Positions 41,301 to 52,700 of a stretch of DNA of 64,000 nt are shown here, piece by piece. This stretch comes from Dermatemys mawii (Eukaryota; Chordata; Testudines; Dermatemydidae). Positions within the stretch are counted from its first letter, which is position 1; every line of letters starts with the position of its first letter. The stretch is from positions 43,072,804-43,136,803 of the forward strand of contig ML677335.1 of NCBI GenBank assembly GCA_007922305.1, read 5' to 3'. The notes below the pieces were generated by a model. That model made no database searches and was not told the origin of the DNA. It saw nothing but the letters and a program-made list of their open reading frames with translations. A program made the position numbers and the translations under genes.

Positions 41301-44300
41301 AAATCGCATTTCTCACCATTAATTCATGAGAGTTGTCATGTCTGTAAGCCAATGCCAGGAGCCAGCTGAGCTGGGATGAACTACTTCTCTGATTCCCTCC
41401 TAGTCTCTTTGTCCTTAGTCCCAGGTGATACCTCCTGAGTTCCTCCAAAGGGTCACTCTTATTCCACTCATCTGAAACTTTTCCTCTGTTACCCAGTTCA
41501 GTCCACTGCTACGTGTTGCTTGTTTGGTCAGTCATGGGGGGACAGGACGTATCTCTTTCTGGATCTTCTGTTGATTTGGGTGTGTTTCAACCAGTTATTT
41601 AATTATCGTGTTAGTCCCCCAAAAGTTAGATGACATACATATCTCCTGTTTCCCACACTCTTCCGACTATGTAGCAATGCACTATAGAGGGAAATTGAGG
41701 CATTCATTGAAGTCATAAAAATATTACAGAAAATTCCCACGTCATCCCTGAAGTGCTTTAGGATGTCAGACTCCAAAAATTTTACTCTTATTTCTCGTTG
41801 GAACTTTTCTGACTTCTCCTTCTAGACACTAGCTCTTCTGTTTTTGTCTGCTAGATTAAAGACCTCTGTGGGATCAGCTGAGACCTAACAACACTGAATT
41901 GCTTGTGCTATAACTGATAATCAGGTCAAAGCAAGGGCATTGTGGGGAAGCGTCACCCTCACATATGCAGTAATAACCACCATTTTTGCAAGCCTCGATG
42001 TCAGCACAAACAGCCGAGGAATACAGGAGTGCAGAGTTGGAAGACAAAGCTGTGGGCTGTAGATGCAGGAACAGTTCCTGTTTGGGTCCCTTAATATCTC
42101 TACAAAGCAAAGTTATACAACAGATTAATTTGGGACAATGGAACTGTGTGAACACCAACTGAATTTCAAACCAGACCCTAGAGCTCAGTACAAAGTAGTT
42201 TCACAGTACTAGACGTACTAAACAGTTCCACATTGCCCAATGTTAAAATGGCAAACTCAGGTGGGCTCAGGTAAGAACACAGAATGTGCCCATGCAGCTG
42301 AGCTACTCTGGCAAGTCCATATAAGGAGAAATACCACTTCCAGCCTGAAGAAGAGGAACAGGAAGCCCCATGTGTGACTAAATTAAAGAACAGGCTACAG
42401 ATTCGTCTGATTGGGGTGGGGTGTCTGATCTGTCAGCAGGGAAAATCAGTATCTGGCCTGGGTCAGTGAGTATCAGGGTGGTGCTTTTGGGCTCCAGCAC
42501 TCCTGCTTCATGCCACTCGCTCTGCCCTGTGAGCTCAATTGAGATAGATGCCTAGTAGAGACTTGTACATGCTGCAGGGACTGATGTACCCCAGCCCGTA
42601 TTTGCAGTGACACCAAACAAACCCCACTGTTTGAAAAAGGCTATTAATCAGCTGGACACGGCCTTAGGTTAGCATAGAGAAAGGAAAGCTAAAGCATGGT
42701 CCATTCAGATCGAGTGAGAGCAAACCATCAAACAAGCTGTAGTGAACTCCATTTCACGCTCTCTCTCAGACTCGTGTCAGTCTCACAAGAGAGCAACCAG
42801 CTTCCTCCAGCAGCCTATTCTTTATCTCTGCTTCACGTCTCAGGCCTCTGTCCTCAAGCTGGTCTCCCCTCAGCTTCCCTGCTGAGAGGTGGGGATAACA
42901 GCTCCTTCCTCCTGCTTGTTTCCTAGGAGTCAATGTTCTGATTTCTGTTGTGTCTTCGGGATTCTGCATTGACATTGGCTCAATTTCAAGTCAGTTCCTT
43001 AAGGATCCTGTTCACTGAGGCCCAGACAGCAATGTGACACCCCACCTCCATGTCCTGCACTGCTCCACTAGCAGACTTAGCTCTTTTCCTGCCATTGTTA
43101 GCAATGCAAAATGCAGAGGAAACTGAGGCACACACAGGAGTCATAAAAATATATTAAAAATATTTCCACTTGGTCATACTCTGCCTCTCTGCAACCCCCT
43201 CCCTCCAGCCTCTGCCTCACACACAACTGGCCCTGACTCCCCCTGAACCCTCAGCCCCTTCCTGCCACTGCATTGACCCTGCCCATTCTCAACCCCTGAG
43301 CCTCTGCTCCTGACTGCTCCTCCGAGTCCCCAGCCCCTGCCCCTCAGTGCACAATTCCAATAGCAACGGGTGGTCTTGGCAGCTGCAGTCCACCCAGTGG
43401 GAGGCAGGGAGGCCAAAGAGCAGAGGCAATCACAGTCAGGGGAGGGGTTGGAAGGGGTGTTTGGCAAGGCAAGGCTCCCTGTGAGGGGCTAGAAGGTAAC
43501 TAGTCTCCAAGCGGGCTCAAGGCCCCAAATTCTCCAAAGCTGGCAGGTTCCAGTGGTTGGATTTGGTTCAGCCAATCTTGAAATGTCAGGCCCTTTCATC
43601 TCCCTCTATGGCAGCTGGCAGGCTGTCACCTCCTGTACATGTAACCCCCTTGCCAGCTCAAGGGCTGGAGGGAAGGAACCCTCTCTGGCCGGGGGTACAC
43701 GGAGGGAAGCAGAGAATGGCATTGAACCTGCCTGTGCTGGAGCGACACACACAGCCTGTGGGGGCTCGGCCAAAAGTCCAAGGGACCAGCTGTGCCCAGT
43801 GCCCAAGGTGGGCACTGGCTGCAGGGTGCTGGGTTAGAGCAGCTGCACAGCTGTGGAGTGGCTCCCTGATGCACAGCCCTGAACCTCATCTTGGTTGGTT
43901 TTCTCATCCAGAGAGCCGCGCCCGGCAGCAAGGAACTTGCTCCAGCTGGAAGGGACCCCACCTCACTGTGCCAACGCTACCCTGGACAAGGCCTGTGGTG
44001 TGGATTAGGGACATGCATTATAATTAAACTGACCTGCTCTGCAGGCATCAGTTTGTGTTGCTGTGGGTTCGGTTAATTCCTCGGTTTTCTGCCTGTTCCC
44101 TTCCTCTTCTCCTAGCTCCCCTGGCCTGGCTGGGGGAACAGTGTCTAGCCTTAGCTGGCTCCCTCTTGGAGCAAGTCATAGAGGTTTATGCACCTGGTCA
44201 CCTGCTAGAGGACCAAAAACAAAGAACCCAGGCCCACTGGTCCTAGGACAGTCACCACACCCTTGAAAAGCAGGAAGACCTGTTGCATCTATACCCTAAC

Positions 44301-44663
44301 TCACGGCAACGTGAACGCCCCTATCTCTGGCAAGCAGCTCTCACAGCCTGCAGGACACTGGGCACAGAACTTGGGGCAGGGCAGGAAGTTGGTTTCTGGC
44401 ACATGCCCAGCAACAAGCCACACAGAAGCACCTCCATTTCCTGGCTCTTGCTAGTCACTTCTGCTCTGCAGAGGATATGAGGAGAGTGAGAGAATGATTT
44501 TATCACCAGTGCCTTCCAGGAAGTTAGGCAACCAGAGAGCCCGCCTGCCCTGACCCTTTCAGCTCAGCTCCAGCCAGCACTGCTGCCTATATTGCACACT
44601 GCAGTGCTTCAAGCAGCAAACTGTAAAGTCCTGAGCCCTGGGCTTCCAGCCATGCCTTGGGGA
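41301..44663. other. Intergenic, no recognised feature
   Basis: More than 3 kb with only short, compositional open frames. No repeat family is recognised with confidence and no exon with convincing splice context. Confidence 0.35.
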
Positions 44664-44790
44664 TAGGGTGACCAGGTGTCCTGATTTTATAGGGACAGTC
44701 CCGATTTTTGGGTCTTTTTCTTATATAAGCTATTATCCCCCCCCAACACACCCCTTGTCCTGGTTTTTCACATTTGCTGTCGTCACCCTA
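44664..44790. mobile_element. TA-target MITE with TAGGGTGAC ends, 127 bp
   Basis: Starts tagggtgaccaggtgtcctg and ends ttgctgtcgtcaccct plus a final a; the terminal TAGGGTGAC and GTCACCCTA are exact inverses. Internal gattttatagggacagtccc and a pale repeat of ttttgggtc follow the family. The TA at each edge suggests a Tc1/mariner-type insertion. The 21736 element shares the left end. Confidence 0.75.
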
Positions 44791-45194
44791 TTTGGGGAGA
44801 AGCCATAGAGCCTTGCACAGTGAGGCCCCTTCATGCTGCTGGTTGGGATTGGGCTCTCTGGGGACAATGAGCAGTCATGGGGGCCAGATGCAACACAACA
44901 GGCCTGTGCCCAGGGCCTTGCACAATGGAGTCACCATGGCCCTGTTCCAGTCAGCCAACAGGTGTGTGACCATCTGCTCCCTGAGGGGAGGGAGCTGAGC
45001 AGGAAGAAGCACCCGCTGGAACTGAAGAGGAGGATGGTGCCTGGCCCCATCCCATGCTGTGGTATTCATGCTGCCCAGAGAAGAGTCACCACAGTGAGCT
45101 GGAGGATGGACCCCAGGCAGCTGCACCAGATCAGATGGGAGGGGGTGGCAGGGCCAGGGAGCATCCTCCTCTTCAGCTCCAGCAGGTGCTGCCT

Positions 45195-45400
45195 CCCACT
45201 CGGCTCCCTCCCCTGGGCGAGTCATTCAGTCTCTCCGGGCCTCCAACACATTTGCCTTCTCTGCTCAGCCCATGAGCTCTTCGGTCATGGACTGTCTCAC
45301 TGTGTTTGTGCAGCCCCTGGCACCCGTAGGCTCTGATCTCAGCAGGACCCTAGGTGCTACCGTAATACACCTAATACTAGTTGTGTTGGAGCAGCAGCAA
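45195..45400 (+). mobile_element. MIR-type SINE with L2-like tail
   Basis: cactcggctccctcccctgg, cgagtcattcagtctctccg, gcccatgagctcttcggtca, ggactgtctcactgtgttt and ccctaggtgctaccgtaata-like tail. A long and fairly ordered ancient SINE. Confidence 0.6.
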
Positions 45401-45599
45401 AGCATCTTCAGATTGCATGAAACACTTAAATTTAACACTTGTGATGATCACCACGTAATAGAGAAGAACGGATTCTGTGTCTGAGCCAAAGTCCCTAAGA
45501 CTCTCCATAGCTCTCTAGCCTCCTTGCTCCTGCCCTTCCTGTTAGACACATGTAGAGTCCACAAGATGTCACACTAACAACAGACACGAGCTGATCACA

Positions 45600-45955
45600 C
45601 AGCTAAGTGAGCTATGGGCTGAGCCGTGTGAGCTGTACTCTGACACACATGCCCTGAGCCACGACAGCCATGTACTGAGCCACGTGTTGAGTCTGGTAAG
45701 CCATGAGATGAGCCGTGGGCTGAGCCTGGAACATGTGAGCCATGCCCTGAGCCGCATGCCCCGAGCAATGAGCTATGTGTCCCAAGCCACGCGCTGAGCC
45801 CCATGCTAAGCAACATGAGCCATGCGCCCTGACCTGCTTGAGCTGCGTGCTGGGACGTCTCCCAAGCCATGTGCACTGGGACTGGTGCCCCGAGCCGCCT
45901 GTACTGTGTGGCTCACTGCATGCTGAGCCATACACTGCACCTGCCTCTCTCTTGA
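45600..45955. repeat. Degenerate minisatellite with GAGCCATG-type units
   Basis: About 350 bp in which variants of ctgagccatg / ctgagccgtg / atgagccatgcc occur more than fifteen times, for example gctgagccgtg (45618), cctgagccacg (45652), actgagccacg (45675), gatgagccgtg (45706), gctgagcctgg (45719), gtgagccatgcc (45736), cctgagccgcatg (45748), ctgagccccatg (45795) and ctgagccatac (45922). Spacing is irregular, roughly 10 to 25 bp. Not a known family to me. Confidence 0.8.
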
Positions 45956-46799
45956 ACATTAGCGCCTCATTAAAGAAACCATCTTATCAGTGTTAAGCTA
46001 GGACAAGCAGCAGTTTTTGAAGCCTCATAACTGGAACTTGTCTTGCTCGCTTCCCAGGACCCAGCAGGCCCTGATTCTTGGGGACAGTGACTCCTCCAAC
46101 TGAACTTCAGCACTGCCTCCAAGGGGCTTGTTGCCACAGCTGCTCTCCAAAGCTTGCAGGATTTCTGGAGTAGAGGGGGAAGTGAGTTCTGGTGCTCAGA
46201 AATGGCTGAATGGGTTGTTCACGATTCCCGAGGAACCTTGCCTTTGAATGGAGGATTTCAGTCTGGAAGCGGAGCATTTCTGAAGGCTAGCAGAGGCTGA
46301 GAGCAGGGGGCTGGAGCAGAAACATGACGATGACTACAGCACAAAAAGTCCCAGACTGCACTTAACTTAGGAAATGACCTTTATTGGAAGTAGAGAGCTC
46401 CAATGGCAATACATTACCGATGCTGATCTCCTGGGGCCAAAGGCAAAGCTGCTGGCAGCAGCTCGGATTCTGCTAACTCTGTGGTAGTGGCACCTGTTTT
46501 CACCAGGCCTGACTTTGACCCATCAAAAAGAGGAAGTGATAGTGTGTGTAACGTGGAACTAAAGGAGGAGAGAGCGCTTGTGGAGAGAGATTAAGGAAAT
46601 GATAAATGAATGACAGCATGTCCAAAGAGCTGAGCTGTGCTGTTAGCAATATCCCTGGAAAAGTGAGCAAGTGCCTCCCCAAAGAGGAAACTGCTCAATG
46701 TGCTCATCTTTCCGGTACCAAAATCCAGATATGGCAACTGCCTAAGACAAGAGCAGCACAAGGCTGCATCAGCAAGCAAGGGACGATGTAGAATCCCAG
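45956..46799. other. Intergenic, no recognised feature
   Basis: No coding or repeat assignment. Confidence 0.35.
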
Positions 46800-46935
46800 T
46801 CACTGGAGACCTTTTAGAACAGGTTAGACAAACACATATTGGGGTGATCAAGGAATACCTTGTCTTGCCTCAGTGCAAGGGACTGGACTAGCTGACCTCT
46901 CAAGGTCCCTTGCAGCCCAACATTTGTATGGCTCT
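46800..46935 (+). mobile_element. CR1 3' end fragment, sense
   Basis: agaccttttagaacaggtta, cttgcctcagtgcaagggac, tggactagctgacctctcaa and ggtcccttgcagcccaacat are typical of the CR1 3' UTR. Short, 5'-truncated. Confidence 0.75.
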
Positions 46936-47079
46936 GTTATCCTACCCCAACAAAACCAGGACAGGTATGCTGAAAAAACACCACCCAGGGCAAATGAGGG
47001 CACGTACAGCAGTGTATTCCTTGATCAGCACTTGGGGCAAAACACAGAGTGAGGGTTTTGAGACACTATGTCCCATATT

Positions 47080-47560
47080 CTTCATAGAAACATTATTATG
47101 ATGTTAGATTATGGCATAACTATGATGTATTTAATGCAAGATAGGTCATGTGAGACATCATTGAAAAGGTTATGATTTACTTAATATGATTATCCTATTT
47201 GTATGCATGTATCATTTTGTTATTTTAAGTTAGGAATATTGTCTATGCATCTATTACAAATGTGTTTACACCTCCGGAATGCCCACTAGGCAGAATGTAA
47301 TCAGTCTATATGACTGGGTGGGAAGGGTCGTTAGGGAAAACAATAGGAGTTTATCTCCCACTGGGGAGCCTTCCTGAGAACCTTCAAACAGCCTCCAAGT
47401 CATGGCTGCTATGACACTAGAGGGGCACATTACCAGATGACCTGGTGCTGGACTCCATCTTGGAATACCACTGTTTTTCCACTGAAAGGCATGGGAACCA
47501 AGCTTGGAGACAAAGGGTTCCCGCCATTTGTAAAAGCTATTTAAGGTAAGGGAGTGGCAT
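47080..47560 (+). repeat. Unclassified interspersed repeat (LTR-like)
   Basis: ctatgatgtatttaatgcaa, gataggtcatgtgagacatc and ttatcctatttgtatgcatg are phrases from a repeat family that recurs in turtle DNA; a small related phrase (aggcatgataggtcatgtac) occurs at 5186. Probably LTR-derived. No coding part. Confidence 0.4.
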
Positions 47561-49394
47561 CATCATGGTTCTTCACTGACTCCCCACCCAAAGAAATTCC
47601 TAGAAACACCTGTACACAGCAGTACAGTGTAAAGGGAGCCCAGGCCTGGGTGCTGGCGGAGTGGGGGAAGCAGGGAACCTGTAAAGCAGTATCCTAAAGT
47701 CCATAAAAAGTCCTAAAAACTACTACTAACACTAAACTATTGTAAAAATAACAAAAATACTAATGATAGAAAAGTACAAAACAGTCCCTTTTCTGTGTTT
47801 TAGAAAGTGTCTCTCAAGAGATGAGAGAACAGCAAAGTCTCAGACTTGGACCATGAAGCAGGGAGAAGGAATTGAGGGTGCAATCAGTCCGCCCCACTCT
47901 TCATCACCTTGGATGAAACCATGAGGGGAACAAGAGCTCATCCGCGGACCAAGAGTCACTACTGTCATTACAAAATCTCTGGCTCCAGACACACAGCACA
48001 TACTTATAACCCTCAGTGGAATATAATAGGGACCATCACATGAAGAAGAATACTATCTACATATAGTATAAGTACCAGAATACTGGTACTTAATGATGCT
48101 CGAAGGCTGGAGATAAGATCGCTGGAGTAAGCAGTTCCAATCCTGGTACCTGAATGGGGGAGAAGCCAGCACTAACAGGTTTAGCAACTCCCTGGCTGCC
48201 TCGAATGTCTTGGGGTGTAGACAGCATTGGAAAGGGCTCCTGACCTTGTGGTTCCAAAAGGTGCACTAGTCCTTCAGGGATTGGTCTCACTGGATCCTTT
48301 CTATACTCTGAAGTCAGTGATCCCCCTTAGCTTACGGACAGCGAAGCCAAGTGAACCTATTTTGAGGAAAAACAGCCTCCACTTGTTAGGCCATCCCAGA
48401 AAAATAGAATGTCCTCGAGGTCACCATATCTGGGTTCTGCAGAAATGAGAATACATAGTCAGAACCAAAACCATATAGGGTTCTACAGGTCAAATCCAAC
48501 ACTCTGAGTTACACCTCAAAAACAACTAGGTGCAAACCCACAGAGCATAAGGGGTCTTTAAGCATTGCAGGCAGCTTTGTGTTTGCCATGGGTAGGCAGC
48601 TGCCGGTACATGACATACACAAACAGTCCTGGGGAGCATCCCTATGTGAAGTGCATGCCCAAACTCTCTTGCAGAGCTGACAAAGATAACTAGAGCCCCT
48701 CAATGTGCAATCCTTAGTAGAAAGGGATGGAGGTGATGAGCTCTGCCATTTCTTTGGGTCACTCCTCCCAACCTAGCAACATTACTTACTTGAATAATGA
48801 GTCGGTTGAGCCTCAGACAGATGTTCTGACTCCATTAGACCTGGGGAAAATATTTCAGATAAACCTCTCCCAACTTCCCCACCCAATGAGAAACATGGAC
48901 TCATGGAAACCTAAACATTTGCAAACTTATGTGGAATCCACTGAACTATTTTGGTCAAAAATTCAAAATGACCTTTTGATGTGAATTTTACTTCAATTTC
49001 ATTTAAAAAGTTTTAAACTAAAAATGGAACAAAACATTTAGTTTAATCCAAAAGAAAAAAAAATCAGTTCCCAAAAAAGAAAAATTTGTTTCAGGTCATC
49101 TGAAAGTGAATTTCTCTTTCCATTTTTCAGTTTGGACAGTGAACTGAAAACTCTGTTATTTGCACAGCTCTGGCATCTATACCACAATTGTAGACAGACA
49201 CTGAAAAAGGGCCTGGGTCCAAACCTAAGTCAATGGAGGGACTCCACTGGGCTTCAGCGAGTTTTCTTCAAGCCCTAAGTCACAACATAGAAGCACCTAC
49301 ATCTCTATCTCTGTATTAACAGAACTACATAAGATGACCAAGCTTGAGTCACCCAGAATGACTGTAGTGAGCTGTAAGTTCAGACCAACAGAGA
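47561..49394. other. Intergenic, downstream of TUBGCP2, no recognised feature
   Basis: AT-rich parts at 47700-47770 and 48990-49140; otherwise unassigned. Confidence 0.35.
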
Positions 49395-49662
49395 CCAAAT
49401 AATTCTGATGTTTTATTTCTTTATATATTATACACCACACACACATTTAATATTTGGTAAAAAAGTTAACAAAAGTATCTCAGAAATGACAAAATCCCTT
49501 CAACGTTTAGATTTCAGAAGCTCAAACACTATCTTACTAGACAACTGCTGTTTTACAGCTTTTATGGAGTTTAAAGTGCAAACTACTCACAGATGCAACT
49601 GGGCATGGGCTCTGTATTCTGATGTGAAAGGTGCAGCATCTAAAATATGTAACATAAAAGCT
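49395..49662 (-). other. TUBGCP2: TUBGCP2 3' UTR with AATAAA polyadenylation signal
   Basis: On the minus strand, AATAAA lies at 49412-49417, about 250 nt past the stop codon. The intervening sequence has no coding potential. Cleavage would be expected near 49395. No other close AATAAA was needed to explain the end; the exact site is an inference. Confidence 0.6.
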
Positions 49663-49777
49663 TCATTGGGTGGATACAACAACCCTGGGAAGAAGGGGAG
49701 CTTCAGAAACTACTTTCTGACTCCTCTGCGCAGAAATATGCTCCAACCGTTCTGTGTAGAATCCATTGAAATCCAGC
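49663..49777 (-). CDS. TUBGCP2: TUBGCP2 last coding exon with stop codon
   Basis: 115 nt of coding sequence after a TTTCCCCTAG acceptor. It completes an Arg codon and reads LDFNGFYTERLEHISAQRSQ, then KVVSEAPLLPRVVVSTQ and TGA (stop at 49663-49665). The LDFNGFYTERLE block is the conserved C-terminal end of GCP2. The tail after it is low-complexity and appears some residues shorter than the mammalian Pro-rich tail. Confidence 0.94.
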
Positions 49778-52700
49778 CTAGGGGAAAGCAAACATGTTCA
49801 ATAGTCTTCCCACAAACGGCCCAGAAGTGTGAAAACAGAGAGAAGTGGTAACAGGCTTCAAATGCTATTCAAGGGTTTCAAAATTCCATAGTAAAAATGA
49901 GAGAAATTCACCGGTTACAATAATTACACCTAAAATTCACCAGTTACCATAATTACCCTTATTTATGATTTATAGTGTATTTACACCTGTTTACTTACAG
50001 TATATTTATACCTTATAGAGGTAAATTCCAGTTATCTAAATGGCTCAGGGGTGGGAGCATATTGGAGTTTCAGAGTTTGTCAAAATTGGAATTTTTGTAA
50101 ATGAAAATGTTGATTCTGGGAGACTTTTCTGACATCAACGTTTACCTGTGTTTAAAACAGAATCAGCACAAATATGCCATGAAAGCAAGTTGTAAGGCTT
50201 TTTGTCTGGAATTTTCAATGTACTTTACAAAGGAAGATAGGCAGCATTAGGCCCATTTTACAAATGGGGAAACAGAGGGCTGGCATGATTTGCACTAGGT
50301 CAAATAGCAAATCAGTGTCAGAACTGTGAATAGATCTCAGATCTCCCAACCTCTCGTCTGGACTATGCTATAAAACCGAATGGTTACTAATCCAAGTCTC
50401 AACTATTGTTAGGGAAAAATTAATCTTAAGCGTCAAAGAAAGCAGTGTGTTTTAGGAAGGGTCTCTGGATAACAAATGGGTATTATAAATTTTGGTTACA
50501 AGCTACTATTAGCCATTTAAAACTACCTCTATGAGCAATAAACATACTGTCTCCTCAAGGGAAAAAACAAGACTATACACTTTAAAACAAGGATTCTTGC
50601 TTTGTGAACCAAAGCTGCAGCCTATGGTCCACTGGAGCTGTGCATCTCACACCTGCCCATTAATTCTGTAACTGCAGCTATTTCAACTTAGAAATGTTAA
50701 TACAAGGAACACTTCCATGCTTTTAAATCCAACCTGGTAAGTATCCTAGGCTGTAATTCCACTGCTCTTCCTCTTGTGGCACACCAGATTAGGAATGCCA
50801 GGTCTCTTTGCCCCACTCCATCCTCACTCATCCCCTTAACCCTACAGTTTGGTGCCTTGGCTGTGCATTTCCATATATTAACATATTTGGATTTCATTTT
50901 AATCTTCTCTCATAAAAAACAGCCCACGTCCAGTACTATAAATGGCTTGCCATCAGTGGACATCAACAGCAACAATAGTCTCAGTTCTTCTGGGAAAAAA
51001 AAATATTGGCAGGAGTGCAGAGAGCAAGAGGCACTTCTGTTTGATGCACTTCGCCCAAGCTCAACCGAGAAGGATTTTCCCAGTGCATATCCTGCGGGGA
51101 TGAGAAGCTGGCAGTGCCTCAGCAGGCCCTATACATTTTGCACCATGTTGCAATGTGGCTGCGGAGAGATCTTAAAGACCCAGTATTACTAATAATACTT
51201 GGCACTTTTATAGCAGCTGTTCATCTGTAGATCTAAAAGCATTTCAAAGGCAGCACTATTGATCTTGGAGATGGAGAAACTGAGGCATGGAGTAGGCAGG
51301 TCAGTTTCCCAAGAAGTATAGTCATTTCAGTGACAAAGGACAAGGCTATGACCAAATACAGTGAGGCTAGCATCATTTACAAAGTCAGATTTGCAATAGT
51401 TTAAAAAAGAACCTCCCATTCCCCCAACTTTATTTCTTGCAAAAGTACATTTTAAAAAAGCTATTTGCTGAATTACTGACTAAAGCTTCTTGCTATTTCA
51501 GTGTTACACTGACAGAACAGCTGGCTGCCATGATATCACAAAAAAGGAATAAAGAACAAACTTCAGTCCAATCTAGAGTTGGACTCTTTCCTTCCTGTGT
51601 TACTAGGAGACAGTTCCACTCCGCTCACCTATAGATGATGTTGATCATGCTGTGCTCACAGTCATTGGTGCTGTAAACGCTCAGCTTATCCAGTAGGTCC
51701 AGGAGATGTGTTGAGAAATTGCTGTCAAACTTGTTGATAGTTGCCTCAAAGCCAGATGTTAGTTGGAAGGCATCTGCATGCTCCGCTAAAAGCTATCAAG
51801 AGGAGACCACAGTAAGTGAGAATAGTTCTGTGGGTCAACTAGACACATACTGTACAAGGACTGTCTCTCTCTCCTTTTTCAAACTACTGTTTCTATGAAA
51901 GAATATTGACATAAAATTTCAAAACTGCTCCGAACAGATACCTTTTCTCATGCGGCATACAACAAGATGAACAGTTGTGAAATTAATTCTATATACTGCC
52001 CCTCAGGTATGCTGCGGGACTCAGGTCTAGAGCATGCTCCCTGGGCAAGGTACTGACACTGAGAAGACATCATGCCCTGGGGGTTTAAAAATCTTGCCCT
52101 GCTGGTCTGGGACACAATCCAAGGGCCTGAAATGGACCCTGTTAGAGCTGTGTTATTCTGCCTCTGAACATGCCTGATCAAAGCCTGGAACTGATGACAT
52201 ATGTCCCTTCTCAATAATAAACATTAAGAGCATTTCTTATTTTCATTAGTAGCATGGCTTTAACTGACCTCCACAGTATTTCAGCACAGGCACTATGCTC
52301 AGGAGCATCTTGTGGGTGGCTTGTTTTCAAATGCCTCGTGCTGCTGTACACGAGACAATACAGGCAAGGAATGTCCAGCAGACAACCTTCAAGCATCTAC
52401 GCTGCACTGCTCTTTAGTGGCCCCCTAGTGGCTGTCTGCAGGAATGGTGTGTCAGCCTAACAAGGCAGATTGTGAGCTGCAGGGTGAGAGAAGTTATTTA
52501 GGGTACATCTATACTACCCGCCATAGTATAATCCTAAACGCTAGGATTGGTACCAGGACTTTGACATGGTAGGATGCCAAAGCACTTGGTGCTGATTCTG
52601 ACTGGTTGGCTCAGATGGAGGTCTCGGTGCCTCCTCCATGAGCAGAAACTGTAGCCAGGCTTCCTCATCTTTTTTTGTATAAGGCTTAAAGTCCTTGCAA

